Assembly (NCBI RefSeq): GCF_011758745.1
Contig: NZ_JAANOV010000001.1
Span: forward strand, 4,712,001-4,776,000
DNA: 64,000 nt
DNA from: Amycolatopsis granulosa
Lineage (GTDB): Bacteria; Actinomycetota; Actinomycetes; Mycobacteriales; Pseudonocardiaceae
Direction: 5' to 3'
Within the stretch, counting starts at the first letter, position 1; every line of letters begins with the position of its first letter. The translations under genes were made by a program, and so were the position numbers. Below, one piece after another: positions 40,624 through 49,543 of this stretch. Below the pieces are notes generated by a model, which saw only the letters and a list, made by a program, of their open reading frames with translations, was not told the origin of the DNA and made no database searches.

Positions 40624-41970
40624 TCAGGCCGGTGGCCGCTGGTCGATCACGCGGCGCAGCTTGCCCATCGACCGTTCGAGGGTGTCCGGGTCGAGCACCT
40701 CGACGGCGACGCTGACCCCGACGCCGTCCTTGACGCGTGCCGCGACCTCCTCCGCCGCCGACACCCGGCGCCCGGCCGCGGTGTCCGGCCGCGCCTCCAC
40801 CAGGACCGTGAGGTGGTCCATCCGGTCCTGCTTGGTCAGCTTGAGCTGGAAGTGCGGCGCCAGCCCGGCGGTGGCGAGCACGATCTCCTCGATCTGCGTG
40901 GGGAACACGTTGACACCGCGCAGGATGATCATGTCGTCGCTGCGGCCGGTGACCTTGTCCATGCGCCGGAACGACGGCCGCGCGGTGCCCGGGCGCAACG
41001 CGGTGAGGTCGCGGGTGCGGTAGCGGATCACCGGCATGGCCTGCTTGGTGAGCGAGGTGAACAACAGCTCGCCCGTCTCGCCCTCGTCCAGCACGTGCCC
41101 CTCGACCGGGTCGATCACCTCGGGGTAGAAGTGGTCCTCCCAGACGTGCAGGCCGTCCTTGGTCTCCACGCACTCCTGCGCCACGCCCGGACCCATCACT
41201 TCGGACAGACCGTAGATGTCCACCGCGTGCAGATCCATCCGCTGCTCGATCTCCCGGCGCATCTGCTCGGTCCACGGTTCCGCGCCGAAGATGCCCACCC
41301 GCAGTGACGACGACGCCGGATCGATGCCCTGCCGTTCGAACTCGTCCATCAGCGTGAGCATGTAGGACGGGGTCACCATGATGACCTCGGGCCGGAAGTC
41401 GGTGATGATCTGCACCTGGCGCGCGGTCATGCCGCCGGAGGCGGGGATCGCGGTGCAGCCCAGCTTCTCCACGCCGTAGTGCGCGCCGAGGCCGCCGGTG
41501 AACAGGCCGTAGCCGTAGGCGACGTGGACCTTCTGCCCCGGCCGCCCGCCGGCTGCGTGGATCGAGCGGGCCATCACGGTGGCCCAGGTGTCGATGTCGG
41601 CCTCGGTGTAGCCGACGACGGTCGGCTTGCCGGTGGTGCCGCTGGAGGCGTGGATGCGGCGCACCTGTTCCTGCGGTACCGCGAACATGCCGAACGGGTA
41701 GTTGTCGCGCAGGTCGTTCTTGGTGGTGCAGGGGAACTTCGCCAGGTCCGCCAGCTCCCGGCAGTCGTCCGGGTGCACTCCGGCCTCGTCGAACTTGCGC
41801 CGGTAGAACGGGACGTTCCGGTAGGCGTGCCGCAATGTCCACTGCAGACGCTCGAGCTGGACGGCCCGCAGCTCGTCGACGCTCATCCGTTCGGCGGGGG
41901 AGAGGTCGCCCGGTGCCGGTGGGCTGCCGAGGTGTTTCGCGGAGGGCACGTCGCTGTGCGTGGTGGTCAT
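40624..41970 (-). CDS. paaK: Phenylacetate-CoA ligase
   Basis: A 448-residue acyl-AMP-forming ligase that starts the pathway by converting phenylacetate, ATP and CoA to phenylacetyl-CoA. The phosphate loop ASSGTTGKPT is at 108-117; YGLSEVMGPG and RYRTRDL carry later adenylate motifs, and the C-terminal swivel domain has VEVLDPDTLERSMGKLRRV with the catalytic Lys. The length is typical. The start is 13 bases after the paaI stop. Confidence 0.95.
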   Translation of the reverse strand: MTTTHSDVPSAKHLGSPPAPGDLSPAERMSVDELRAVQLERLQWTLRHAYRNVPFYRRKFDEAGVHPDDCRELADLAKFPCTTKNDLRDNYPFGMFAVPQEQVRRIHASSGTTGKPTVVGYTEADIDTWATVMARSIHAAGGRPGQKVHVAYGYGLFTGGLGAHYGVEKLGCTAIPASGGMTARQVQIITDFRPEVIMVTPSYMLTLMDEFERQGIDPASSSLRVGIFGAEPWTEQMRREIEQRMDLHAVDIYGLSEVMGPGVAQECVETKDGLHVWEDHFYPEVIDPVEGHVLDEGETGELLFTSLTKQAMPVIRYRTRDLTALRPGTARPSFRRMDKVTGRSDDMIILRGVNVFPTQIEEIVLATAGLAPHFQLKLTKQDRMDHLTVLVEARPDTAAGRRVSAAEEVAARVKDGVGVSVAVEVLDPDTLERSMGKLRRVIDQRPPA

Positions 41971-41983
41971 GGGGGCCGGCTCC

Positions 41984-42394
41984 TCAGTTCCTCACTTGGC
42001 CGATCGTGCGGCTGCGGCCGCGGAATTCGGCGATCACCTCGCGTCCCGCGTCGGTCTCGCGGTGCACGGTGACGTCGTAGATGCCGTTGCGCCCGTAGCG
42101 CGTGCGTTCCTCGGCCGTGGCGACCAGCCGGTCACCGAGCCGGGCGCTGGCGACGAACGAGATCTCCGCGCCGGCCGCGACGGTCGCCGGGCCGTGGCTG
42201 TTGCACGCGCAGGCGAACGTGGTGTCGGCCAGCAGGAAGAGGTAGCCGCCGTGGGCGATGGCGTGCCCGTTGACCATCTGTTCGGTCACGGTCATGCGCG
42301 CGACGGCCCGTCCGTCCTGCGCCTCGACGAGTTCGATGCCGAGCGCCCTGGACGCGACGTCGTCGGCGAACATCGCCTGTGCGGCGTGGGACAC
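41984..42394 (-). CDS. paaI: Hydroxyphenylacetyl-CoA thioesterase
   Basis: A 136-residue hotdog-fold thioesterase. NGHAIAHGGYLFLLADTTFA (43-62) is the family signature with the HGG turn and catalytic Asp57; the rest forms the second strand set. PaaI hydrolyses ring-hydroxylated phenylacetyl-CoA esters to release trapped CoA. The GTG start has CTGGAGG upstream. It is the first gene of the leftward paaI-paaK-paaR unit and is preceded by an inverted repeat at 42415-42436. Confidence 0.92.
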   Translation of the reverse strand: MSHAAQAMFADDVASRALGIELVEAQDGRAVARMTVTEQMVNGHAIAHGGYLFLLADTTFACACNSHGPATVAAGAEISFVASARLGDRLVATAEERTRYGRNGIYDVTVHRETDAGREVIAEFRGRSRTIGQVRN

Positions 42395-42414
42395 GGCGGC
42401 ACCGCCTCCAGGTT

Positions 42415-42436
42415 ACTGACCGAATGGACGGTTAAT
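42415..42436. promoter_or_regulatory. PaaR operator candidate upstream of paaI
   Basis: Inverted repeat of ACTGACCG and CGGTTAAT around a 6-base centre; 6 of 8 outer positions pair. It fits the ACTNACCG-type site known for actinobacterial PaaR, and lies 20 bases upstream of paaI next to a CATTAT -10-like element. Confidence 0.6.
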
Positions 42437-42460
42437 AATGTGCGTCCCGCCCGGACACTG

Positions 42461-43252
42461 TCAAGACCCGTGGAAGACGGGCTCCGACTTGGCCAGAAAG
42501 GCTTCCACGGCGCCGCGGTGGTCGGCGGTGAGCCCGAGCCGCGCCTGCGCCTCGCCTTCCCGTCGCAGCACGTCCGGCAGCGGTGCGCCCCAGGACTCGG
42601 CCAGTGCCCGCTTGGCCGCCGCGTAGGCGAGCGTGGGCCCGGCGGCCAGCCGGGCGGCGAGCTCGGCCGCGGCCGCGGCGAGTCCGGCGGCGGGCACCAC
42701 GCGGCCGGCGATGCCCCACTCGGCGGCTTCCGCGGCGGTGAACGTCTCGCCGAGCAGGACCAGCTCGCTCGCGCGGGCCGCGCCGACCGCCCGCGCGAGC
42801 GTCGCGGACAGCCCGGAGTCACAGGTCAGGCCGAGCCTGGTGAACGCGGTGCCGAACTTCGCGGTGTCCGCGGCGATCCGCAGGTCGCAGGCCAGGGCGA
42901 GGCCGAGCCCGGCGCCGACACAGGTCCCGTTGACGGCGGCGACCACCGGCTTCGGCATGGTCGCCAGTGTGGTGACGATCGGGTTGTAGTGCTCGTCGAT
43001 GGTGGTGAACGCGGTGGCCGGGTCGGCGCGCAGCGCGTCCGCGTGCTCGGCCAGGTCCTGGCCCACGCAGAACGCCCGGCCGGTGCCGGTCAGCACGACC
43101 GCGCGGATCTCGTCGCCGGTCGACACCCGCTCGAGCGCGTCCCGCAGCTCGGTTTTCAGGTCGGTGGTGAGCGCGGGCCGGAGCAGGGTCACGGTGGCCA
43201 CCGCACCGTCACGGGAAACGGAAACAACGTCGCCGGTGCTTTCGTCAGCCAT
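42461..43252 (-). CDS. paaG: Enoyl-CoA hydratase/isomerase, probable epoxyphenylacetyl-CoA isomerase
   Basis: A 263-residue crotonase-fold enzyme. The oxyanion-hole segments are GRAFCVGQDL (about 58-67) and NGTCVGAGLGLALACD (about 108-123). The lack of the second catalytic Glu of true hydratases (the site reads LTCDSG) and location opposite paaZ support PaaG, which converts the ring epoxide to an oxepin. It is divergent from paaZ with an operator-like repeat between the starts. PaaF cannot be excluded, but no second family member is present. Confidence 0.82.
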   Translation of the reverse strand: MADESTGDVVSVSRDGAVATVTLLRPALTTDLKTELRDALERVSTGDEIRAVVLTGTGRAFCVGQDLAEHADALRADPATAFTTIDEHYNPIVTTLATMPKPVVAAVNGTCVGAGLGLALACDLRIAADTAKFGTAFTRLGLTCDSGLSATLARAVGAARASELVLLGETFTAAEAAEWGIAGRVVPAAGLAAAAAELAARLAAGPTLAYAAAKRALAESWGAPLPDVLRREGEAQARLGLTADHRGAVEAFLAKSEPVFHGS

Positions 43253-43269
43253 GTCGAGACGCTACCATG

Positions 43270-43291
43270 AATTCCTGAACGTTCGGTTGGT
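43270..43291. promoter_or_regulatory. PaaR operator candidate between paaG and paaZ
   Basis: On the minus strand ACCAACCG, AACGTT, CAGGAAT: the ACCG arm and the self-complementary AACGTT centre match the site at 42415, while the second arm is weaker. It is 22 bases from the paaZ start and 18 from the paaG start. Confidence 0.5.
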
Positions 43292-43313
43292 AAATCCGGG
43301 GAAGCGAGGAACG

Positions 43314-45365
43314 ATGGCCCAGCAGTCGACGAGGATGCTGCGCAGCTACGTCAGCGGCGCCTGGCGGACCGGCGAGGGTGAGGGGGCACCCCTGCACGAC
43401 GCGGTCACCGGCGCCGAGGTCGCCCGGATCTCCTCGGCCGGCATCGACATGGCCGCCGCGCTCGACCACGGCCGCCGGGTCGGCGGCCCGGCCCTGCGGG
43501 AGCTGACCTTCCACCAGCGGGCCGCGCTGCTCAAGGCCGTGGCCTCCCACCTGCGCGAGCACCGCGACGAGCTGTACGAGCTGTCCGCCAGAACGGGGGC
43601 GACGCTCGGTGATGCCAAGTTCGACGTCGACGGCGGCATCGGCGTGCTGTTCGCCTACTCCAGCAAGGGCAAGCGCGAGCTGCCCAACGACACGGTCTAC
43701 GTCGACGGCGACGTCGAGCCGCTGAGCAAGGGCGGCACGTTCCTCGGCCGGCACATCGCCACCCCGCTGCGCGGTGTCGCGGTGCAGATCAACGCGTTCA
43801 ACTTCCCGGTCTGGGGCCCGCTGGAGAAGTTCGCCCCGGCGTTCCTCGCCGGGGTGCCGAGCCTGGTCAAACCGGCGAGCCAGACCGCCTACCTGACCGA
43901 ACGGATCGTCGAGCTGATCATCGAGTCCGGGCTCGTCCCGGAGGGCACGCTGCAGCTGGTCTCCGGCAGCGCCGGTGACCTGCTGGACCACCTCACCGAG
44001 CAGGACCTGGTGTCGTTCACCGGCTCCGCCTCCACCGCGCAGAAGCTGCGCACGCACCCGGTCATCGTGCGCCAGGCTGTTCGATTCAATGCCGAGGCCG
44101 ACTCGCTGAACTGCTCGATCCTCGGCCCGGACGCCCGGCCCGGCACGGCCGAGTTCGACCTCTACGTCAAGCAGCTGGTCACCGAGATGACCGTCAAGGC
44201 AGGCCAGAAGTGCACCGCCATCCGGCGCGCGTTCGTGCCGGCGGACCTGCTCGACGACGTCGCCGAGGCCGCGCGCGAGCGGCTGGCGAAGGTCAAGATC
44301 GGCAACCCGGCCAACGCCGAGGTGCGGATGGGCGCGCTGGCCAGCCTGGAGCAGCGCGAGGAGGTGCGCCGCTCGCTGAAGGCCCTGCAGGACGCGTCGA
44401 GCGTCGTGTTCGGCGACCCGGAGCACGTCGAGGTGGTCGACGCCGACGCCGAGCGGGGCGCCTTCATCTCCCCGGTGCTGCTCTCCGGCGACCCGGAGCG
44501 CGCCGAGCCGCACGAGGTGGAGGCGTTCGGCCCGGTGTCCACGCTGATGCCCTACACCTCGGTGGAGCAGGTCGTCGGCTACGCGGCGCGTGGCCAGGGC
44601 AGCCTCGCCGGCTCGGTCGTCACCGCGGATCCGGAGTTCGCCCGTGACGTCGTGCTCGGCGTCGCGCCGTGGCACGGCCGGCTGCTCGTGCTCGACCGCG
44701 ACGACGCGAAGGAGTCCACCGGCCACGGCTCGCCCATGCCCGGCCTCGTGCACGGCGGACCCGGCCGCGCCGGTGGCGGCGAGGAGATGGGCGGCATCCG
44801 CGGCGTGCTGCACCACATGCAGCGCACCGCCGTGCAGGGCGGCCCCAAGGTGCTCACCGCGGTCACCGGCCGCTGGGTGGCGGGCGCGCCGCGCAACACC
44901 GGAAACGTGCACCCGTTCCGCAAGTCGCTGGCGGAGCTGAGGATCGGCGATGCGGTGGTGGCCGGCCCGCGGACGGTGACGCAGGAGGACATCGACCACT
45001 TCGCCGAGTTCACCGGCGACACCTTCTACGCCCACACCGACCCGGCGGCCGCGGCGGCGAACCCGCTGTTCGGTGGCATCGTGGCGCACGGCTACCTGGT
45101 CGTGTCGTTCGCCGCCGGCTTGTTCGTCTCGCCCGAGCCCGGCCCGGTGCTGGCCAACTACGGCCTGGAGAACCTGCGGTTCCTCACCCCGGTCAAGCCC
45201 GGCGACGAGCTGACCGTGACGCTGACCGCCAAGCAGATCACGCCCCGCGAGAACGCCGACTACGGCGAGGTCCGCTGGGACGCCGACGTGACCAACTCCG
45301 CGGGTGACTCCGTCGCGAAGTACGACGTGCTCACCCTGGTGGCCAAGGAGAACAACCGACCATGA
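43314..45365 (+). CDS. paaZ: Oxepin-CoA hydrolase / 3-oxo-5,6-dehydrosuberyl-CoA semialdehyde dehydrogenase
   Basis: This bifunctional 683-residue enzyme opens the oxepin ring and oxidises the resulting aldehyde. Residues 1-520 are an aldehyde dehydrogenase with Glu261 (FNAEADSLN) and Cys300 (AGQKCTA). Residues about 535-680 are a MaoC-type hot-dog hydratase ([16 protein letters not shown]) giving the ring-cleaving step. CGAGGA precedes ATG 43314. It is the first gene of paaZABCDE and its stop overlaps the paaA start (ATGA). Confidence 0.95.
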   Translation: MAQQSTRMLRSYVSGAWRTGEGEGAPLHDAVTGAEVARISSAGIDMAAALDHGRRVGGPALRELTFHQRAALLKAVASHLREHRDELYELSARTGATLGDAKFDVDGGIGVLFAYSSKGKRELPNDTVYVDGDVEPLSKGGTFLGRHIATPLRGVAVQINAFNFPVWGPLEKFAPAFLAGVPSLVKPASQTAYLTERIVELIIESGLVPEGTLQLVSGSAGDLLDHLTEQDLVSFTGSASTAQKLRTHPVIVRQAVRFNAEADSLNCSILGPDARPGTAEFDLYVKQLVTEMTVKAGQKCTAIRRAFVPADLLDDVAEAARERLAKVKIGNPANAEVRMGALASLEQREEVRRSLKALQDASSVVFGDPEHVEVVDADAERGAFISPVLLSGDPERAEPHEVEAFGPVSTLMPYTSVEQVVGYAARGQGSLAGSVVTADPEFARDVVLGVAPWHGRLLVLDRDDAKESTGHGSPMPGLVHGGPGRAGGGEEMGGIRGVLHHMQRTAVQGGPKVLTAVTGRWVAGAPRNTGNVHPFRKSLAELRIGDAVVAGPRTVTQEDIDHFAEFTGDTFYAHTDPAAAAANPLFGGIVAHGYLVVSFAAGLFVSPEPGPVLANYGLENLRFLTPVKPGDELTVTLTAKQITPRENADYGEVRWDADVTNSAGDSVAKYDVLTLVAKENNRP

Positions 45366-46315
45366 CACTGTCCGCCACGCTCAGTGAGAAGGACCTCGAG
45401 CGGCACTTCGAGCACACCATCGACAAGGACCAGCGGATCGAGCCGCGGGACTGGGTGCCCGAGGGCTACCGCAAGACGATGATCCGGCAGATCGCGCAGC
45501 ACGCGCACTCCGAGATCATCGGCATGCAGCCCGAGGGCAACTGGATCACGCGTGCGCCGTCGCTGCGGCGCAAGGCGATCCTGCTCGCCAAGGTCCAGGA
45601 CGAGGCCGGGCACGGGCTCTACCTGTACTCGGCGGCGGAGACCCTGGGCGCGGACCGCGCCGACCTGACCGAGAAGCTGATCAGCGGACGGCAGAAGTAC
45701 TCCTCGATCTTCAACTACCCGACCCTGTCGTTCGCCGACGTCGGCGCGATCGGCTGGCTCGTCGACGGCGCGGCGATCTGCAACCAGGTTCCGTTGTGCC
45801 GCAGCAGCTACGGCCCCTACGCGCGGGCGATGATCCGGATCTGCAAGGAGGAGTCGTTCCACCAGCGGCAGGGCTACGAGCTGCTGATGACGATGATGAA
45901 GGGCACCCGGGCGCAGCGCGACATGGTGCAGGACGCGGTCAACCGGTTCTGGTGGCCGTCGCTGATGATGTTCGGGCCGCCGGACGCCGAATCGGCCAAC
46001 ACCGCGCAGTCGATGGCGTGGAAGATCAAGCGGCACACCAACGACGAGCTGCGCCAGCGGTTCGTGGACATGACCGTGCCGCAGGCCGAGGCGCTCGGCG
46101 TCACACTGCCGGACCCGGAGCTGAAGTGGAACCCCGAGCGCGGGCACTACGACTTCGGCCCGGTCGACTGGGACGAGATGAAGCAGGTCGTGGCCGGCAA
46201 CGGGCCGTGCAACGCCGAGCGCATCGCCCGGCGGCGGCAGGCGCACGAGGACGGCGCGTGGGTCCGCGAGGCGGCGGCCGCGCACGCGCGCAAGAGGGCG
46301 GAGGCGACGGCGTGA
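45362..46315 (+). CDS. paaA: Phenylacetyl-CoA epoxidase, catalytic subunit A
   Basis: A 317-residue ferritin-like di-iron protein that epoxidises the aromatic ring of phenylacetyl-CoA. The iron-ligand helices show [10 protein letters not shown] and [13 protein letters not shown] (two ExxH motifs). Other conserved parts are [14 protein letters not shown] and the C-terminal [14 protein letters not shown]. The gene overlaps paaZ by 4 bases and paaB by 4 bases, so the operon is tightly coupled. Confidence 0.96.
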   Translation: MTLSATLSEKDLERHFEHTIDKDQRIEPRDWVPEGYRKTMIRQIAQHAHSEIIGMQPEGNWITRAPSLRRKAILLAKVQDEAGHGLYLYSAAETLGADRADLTEKLISGRQKYSSIFNYPTLSFADVGAIGWLVDGAAICNQVPLCRSSYGPYARAMIRICKEESFHQRQGYELLMTMMKGTRAQRDMVQDAVNRFWWPSLMMFGPPDAESANTAQSMAWKIKRHTNDELRQRFVDMTVPQAEALGVTLPDPELKWNPERGHYDFGPVDWDEMKQVVAGNGPCNAERIARRRQAHEDGAWVREAAAAHARKRAEATA

Positions 46316-46599
46316 GCAAGAGCGAGTGGCCGCTGTACGAGGTGTTCGTGCGCGGCAAGCGTGGCCTCAACCACGTGCACGTCGGGTCGCTGCGCGCGGC
46401 CGACGACCAGATGGCCCTGCACAACGCCCGCGACCTGTACACGCGGCGCAACGAGGGCGTGAGCATCTGGGTGGTCAAGGCGGCCGACATCACCGCGTCC
46501 TCGCCGGACGAGAAGGACCCGTTCTTCGCGCCCTCCGGTGACAAGGTGTACCGGCATCCGACCTTCTACGACATCCCCGACAACGTTCCCCACATGTAA
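46312..46599 (+). CDS. paaB: Phenylacetyl-CoA epoxidase subunit B
   Basis: A 95-residue subunit that bridges the PaaA-PaaC heterodimers. [22 protein letters not shown] at the N-terminus and [16 protein letters not shown] at the C-terminus are diagnostic. The GTG start overlaps the paaA stop (GTGA). Confidence 0.95.
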   Translation: MSKSEWPLYEVFVRGKRGLNHVHVGSLRAADDQMALHNARDLYTRRNEGVSIWVVKAADITASSPDEKDPFFAPSGDKVYRHPTFYDIPDNVPHM

Positions 46600-46612
46600 G
46601 GGATGCCCTGCT

Positions 46613-47497
46613 GTGTCTTTCGATAACGCGTACGAAGCGCTGATCGACGCGCACGACGACTCCCGGTGGGCGTTCGGCACCGGTTTCGAGGATCCGCTGG
46701 CCGGGGTGGACACCTCGGTTCCCTCCGGTGTGGACGGTGTGGAGCTGGCCCAGTACTGCCTGATGCTGGGTGACGACGCGCTGGTGTTCTCGCACCGGCT
46801 GCAACAGTGGTGCACCCGCGCGCCCGAGCTGGAGGACGAGGTCGCGATCGCCAACATCGGCCTGGACCTGCTCGGCCAGGCGCGGCTGCTGCTCGCCCGC
46901 GCCGGCAAGGCCGACGGCAGTGACCGTGGCGAGGACGACTACGCGTTCTCCCGCGCCGAGCACGAGTTCCGCAACGTGCGGCTCGCCGAGCTGGAACGCG
47001 GCGACTTCGGGCAGCTCGTCGCGGTCCTGCTGGTGTTCTCGACCTGGCGGCTGGCGCTGTTCGAGCGGCTGCGTGACTCGGCCGACCCGGTGCTTACCGC
47101 GATCGCGGACAAGGGTGTCAAGGAGCTGACCTACCACCGCGACTACGCCGCCCGGTGGGCCGTGCGGCTCGGCGACGGCACCGCGTTCTCCCGCGAGCGC
47201 ATGCAGGCCGGGCTGGACGAGATCTGGCCGTTCGTGGACGAGCTGTTCGTGCCGCACGAGATCGAGTCGCGGCTGGCCGCCGCTGGGGTCGCGGCCGACC
47301 CGGCGACGGTGCGCGCCGAGGTCGACGAGGTGCTGACGCAGGTGTTCACCGCGGGCACCCTGAACCGGCCGCAGGTGAGCGGCAAGGCCGGGGTCGACGG
47401 GCAGACCGGCCGGGGTGGCCGGCACACCGAGGCCATGGGCTACCTGCTCGCCGAGCTGCAGAGCGTCGCCCGGGCGCACCCGGAGGCGACGTGGTGA
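46613..47497 (+). CDS. paaC: Phenylacetyl-CoA epoxidase structural subunit C
   Basis: This is a 294-residue ferritin-like subunit without a working iron site, structural partner of PaaA. ANIGLDLLGQARLLL, EHEFRNVRLAELERGDFG and KELTYHRDYAARWAVRLGDG are family segments. The GTG 46613 start follows AAGGGA at good spacing. The stop overlaps paaD (GTGA). Confidence 0.94.
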   Translation: MSFDNAYEALIDAHDDSRWAFGTGFEDPLAGVDTSVPSGVDGVELAQYCLMLGDDALVFSHRLQQWCTRAPELEDEVAIANIGLDLLGQARLLLARAGKADGSDRGEDDYAFSRAEHEFRNVRLAELERGDFGQLVAVLLVFSTWRLALFERLRDSADPVLTAIADKGVKELTYHRDYAARWAVRLGDGTAFSRERMQAGLDEIWPFVDELFVPHEIESRLAAAGVAADPATVRAEVDEVLTQVFTAGTLNRPQVSGKAGVDGQTGRGGRHTEAMGYLLAELQSVARAHPEATW

Positions 47498-47982
47498 GCG
47501 CCCGTGCCGTCGCGGAGACCGTCCGCGATCCCGAGCTGCCCATGCTGACGCTGGCCGACCTCGGCGTGCTGCGTGAGGTGTCCGAATCGGACGGTGCGGT
47601 GACGGTGGCGATCACGCCCACCTACACCGGCTGCCCGGCGATGGACACGATGCGCGACGACCTGGTGCACGCCCTGCGCGGCGCCGGGTACGAGCGGGTC
47701 GAGGTCCGCACCGTGCTGCAGCCGCCGTGGAGCAGCGACTGGATCAGCGCCGACGGCCGCCGCAAGCTCGCCGAGGCGGGGATCGCGCCGCCGGGCAGCG
47801 CGCCGCGGCGCCCGTCCGGCCCGATCCCGTTGACGCTGCACCCTCCGGTGCGCCGGGTGTCCTGCCCGCGCTGCGGCTCGGCGGACACCGAGCTGGTGTC
47901 GGAGTTCGGGGCCACCGCGTGCAAGTCACTGGTGCGGTGCCGGTCCTGCGACGAACCCTTCGAGCACGTGAAGGAGATCTGA
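47494..47982 (+). CDS. paaD: PaaD, iron-sulfur/zinc assembly protein of the epoxidase
   Basis: The 162-residue protein has an N-terminal MIP18 (DUF59) domain (VRDPELPMLTLADLGVL, TPTYTGCPAMDTM) and a C-terminal zinc ribbon with two CxxC pairs (CPRCG near 127 and CRSCD near 152). It is needed for maturation of the epoxidase, probably of its metal centres. Overlaps paaC by 4 bases and is followed by paaE after one base. Confidence 0.93.
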   Translation: MSARAVAETVRDPELPMLTLADLGVLREVSESDGAVTVAITPTYTGCPAMDTMRDDLVHALRGAGYERVEVRTVLQPPWSSDWISADGRRKLAEAGIAPPGSAPRRPSGPIPLTLHPPVRRVSCPRCGSADTELVSEFGATACKSLVRCRSCDEPFEHVKEI

Positions 47983-47983
47983 G

Positions 47984-49066
47984 GTGACCGCCGGCATCAA
48001 GTCCAGGCTGCGGGGCGATTTCCACACCCTCACCGTGGCCGAGGTAACGCCCCTGTGCGACGACGCCGTCGCGGTCACCTTCGACGTGCCGCCGGAGCTG
48101 GCGGAGGCCTACGCGTTCCGCGCCGGTCAGTCGCTGACCCTGCGCCGCGTGATCGACGGGCGTGAGGAGCGCCGGTCGTACTCGATCTGCTCGCCGGAGG
48201 GCAGCAGGCCGCGGATCGGGGTGCGCGAGGTCCCGGACGGGCTGTTCTCCTCCTGGCTGGTGCACCAGCTGCGGCCGGGTGACGAGGTCGAGGTCGGCAC
48301 GCCGACCGGCAACTTCACGCCCGATCCCGCGACGCCCGAGCACCACGTGCTGATCGCCGCCGGGTCCGGCATCACCCCGGTGCTCTCGATCGCGGCGACC
48401 GTGCTGCGCCACCCGGAGGCGACGGTCACCGTGTTGTACGGCAACCGCCGCACCGACACGGTGATGTTCGCCGACGAGCTGGCCGACCTCAAGGACCGCT
48501 ACCCGGACCGGCTCGAGCTGGTGCACGTGCTCTCCCGCGAGCCGCGCGAGGCGGAGCTGTTCACCGGCCGGCTCGACGGTGCGAAGCTCACCGCGCTGCT
48601 GGCGTTGATCCCGGACGTCTCCGCGGTCGGGCACTGGTGGCTGTGCGGTCCGTTCGGGATGGTCACCGTCGCCCGCGAACGGCTGCGGGACGCCGGCGTA
48701 CCGGCCGGGCGGATCCACCAGGAACTGTTCTATGTGGACGACGTGCCGCCGGAACCCGTGCGGCACGAGGAGAAGGCTCTCGACGGGGTGGTCACCCAGG
48801 CGACGATCATCCTCGACGGACGGTCCACCACGGTCGCCGTGCCGCGGGACGTGCCGGTGCTCGACAGCGCGCAGAAGGCCCGGCCGGACCTGCCGTTCGC
48901 CTGCAAGGGCGGCGTGTGCGGCACCTGCCGCGCGAAGGTGACCGCCGGCAAGGTGGACATGCGCCGCAACTTCGCGCTCGAGGACAGCGAGGTCGACGCC
49001 GGGTTCGTGCTGACCTGTCAGTCGCTGCCGGTCTCGGACCAGCTCACGGTCGACTTCGACGTGTGA
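47984..49066 (+). CDS. paaE: Phenylacetyl-CoA epoxidase reductase subunit E
   Basis: A 360-residue electron-transfer subunit: FAD-binding barrel (RRSYSICSPEG), NAD(P)H domain (IAAGSGITPVLSI) and a C-terminal plant-type 2Fe-2S ferredoxin with CKGGVCGTC and the last Cys in VLTCQS. It passes electrons from NADPH to PaaA. AAGGAG precedes the GTG start. Its 3' end overlaps a small convergent membrane-protein gene by 23 bases. Confidence 0.95.
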   Translation: MTAGIKSRLRGDFHTLTVAEVTPLCDDAVAVTFDVPPELAEAYAFRAGQSLTLRRVIDGREERRSYSICSPEGSRPRIGVREVPDGLFSSWLVHQLRPGDEVEVGTPTGNFTPDPATPEHHVLIAAGSGITPVLSIAATVLRHPEATVTVLYGNRRTDTVMFADELADLKDRYPDRLELVHVLSREPREAELFTGRLDGAKLTALLALIPDVSAVGHWWLCGPFGMVTVARERLRDAGVPAGRIHQELFYVDDVPPEPVRHEEKALDGVVTQATIILDGRSTTVAVPRDVPVLDSAQKARPDLPFACKGGVCGTCRAKVTAGKVDMRRNFALEDSEVDAGFVLTCQSLPVSDQLTVDFDV

Positions 49067-49262
49067 TCGGCATCGCTTTCGCCGCGGCGGCCAGGGAACC
49101 CACCGCGGCGAACGCGAGCACGACCCCCAGCACGCCGGACAACCACACCGACATCGCGACCGCCAGGTAGAGCTGGACGGCCGCGGTCGCCGCGAACACC
49201 ACGGTCAGCACGAGCCAGACCGGACGGTCGGTGACCGGTGTCTTGTACTGGCCGAACCCCAC
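49044..49262 (-). CDS. Small membrane protein, two helices
   Basis: A 72-residue protein with two hydrophobic segments (VWLVLTVVFAATAAVQLYLAV and WLSGVLGVVLAFAAVGSLAAAA) and a positive C-terminus. GTG 49262 was chosen because GGGAGGG lies 7 bases upstream; longer frames further up give unlikely sequence. Not recognised; it ends inside the antisense of paaE. Confidence 0.65.
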   Translation of the reverse strand: MGFGQYKTPVTDRPVWLVLTVVFAATAAVQLYLAVAMSVWLSGVLGVVLAFAAVGSLAAAAKAMPITRRSRP

Positions 49263-49397
49263 TGCGAAACCCTCCCGTACACTTCGGATACTGCTGGTAT
49301 CGTCGTCGGCCCGTGTGGAGTTACCGCCGCGCAGCGGCCGTGACCTTCTCAACATTTGCCAGTTGGCACCCGCAACCGCAAACCCACCGCCGCAAGC

Positions 49398-49498
49398 GGC
49401 AAACACACCGCGTCGGCGTGTTTGCCCGTCCGCGCGCCGTGTTCGCCGTTCCGGGCGGCGTGTTTGCTGGCGCGGGCGGCGGGTTGGCGGTTCCCGGA
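49398..49498. repeat. Hairpin plus four degenerate 21-bp tandem repeats
   Basis: Four 21-bp units begin at 49415, 49436, 49457 and 49478, each starting with a version of GGCGTGTTTGC (the second GCCGTGTTCGC, the fourth GGCGGGTTGGC). The first unit also pairs with an inverted copy to its left: GGCAAACAC (49398-49406) and GTGTTTGCC (49418-49426), with a short inner stem. The array occupies the 281-bp gap between the small membrane-protein gene and the UMF1 transporter. Confidence 0.65.
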
Positions 49499-49543
49499 CG
49501 TGACGGTGTTCACCGGCGCGTGCCCGTCGTGCAGAATCACGCC

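Noticed and set aside
49415-49498. The 21-bp array as a CRISPR locus
   Set aside because: Units are directly abutting without spacers, degenerate, and no cas gene is present.
49238-49543. N-terminal extension of the UMF1 transporter containing seven-residue repeats
   Set aside because: The frame is open through the 21-bp array, but the family starts about 20 residues before ALWDWG, which fits GTG 49544 with a -10-like element upstream. The extension has no ribosome site.
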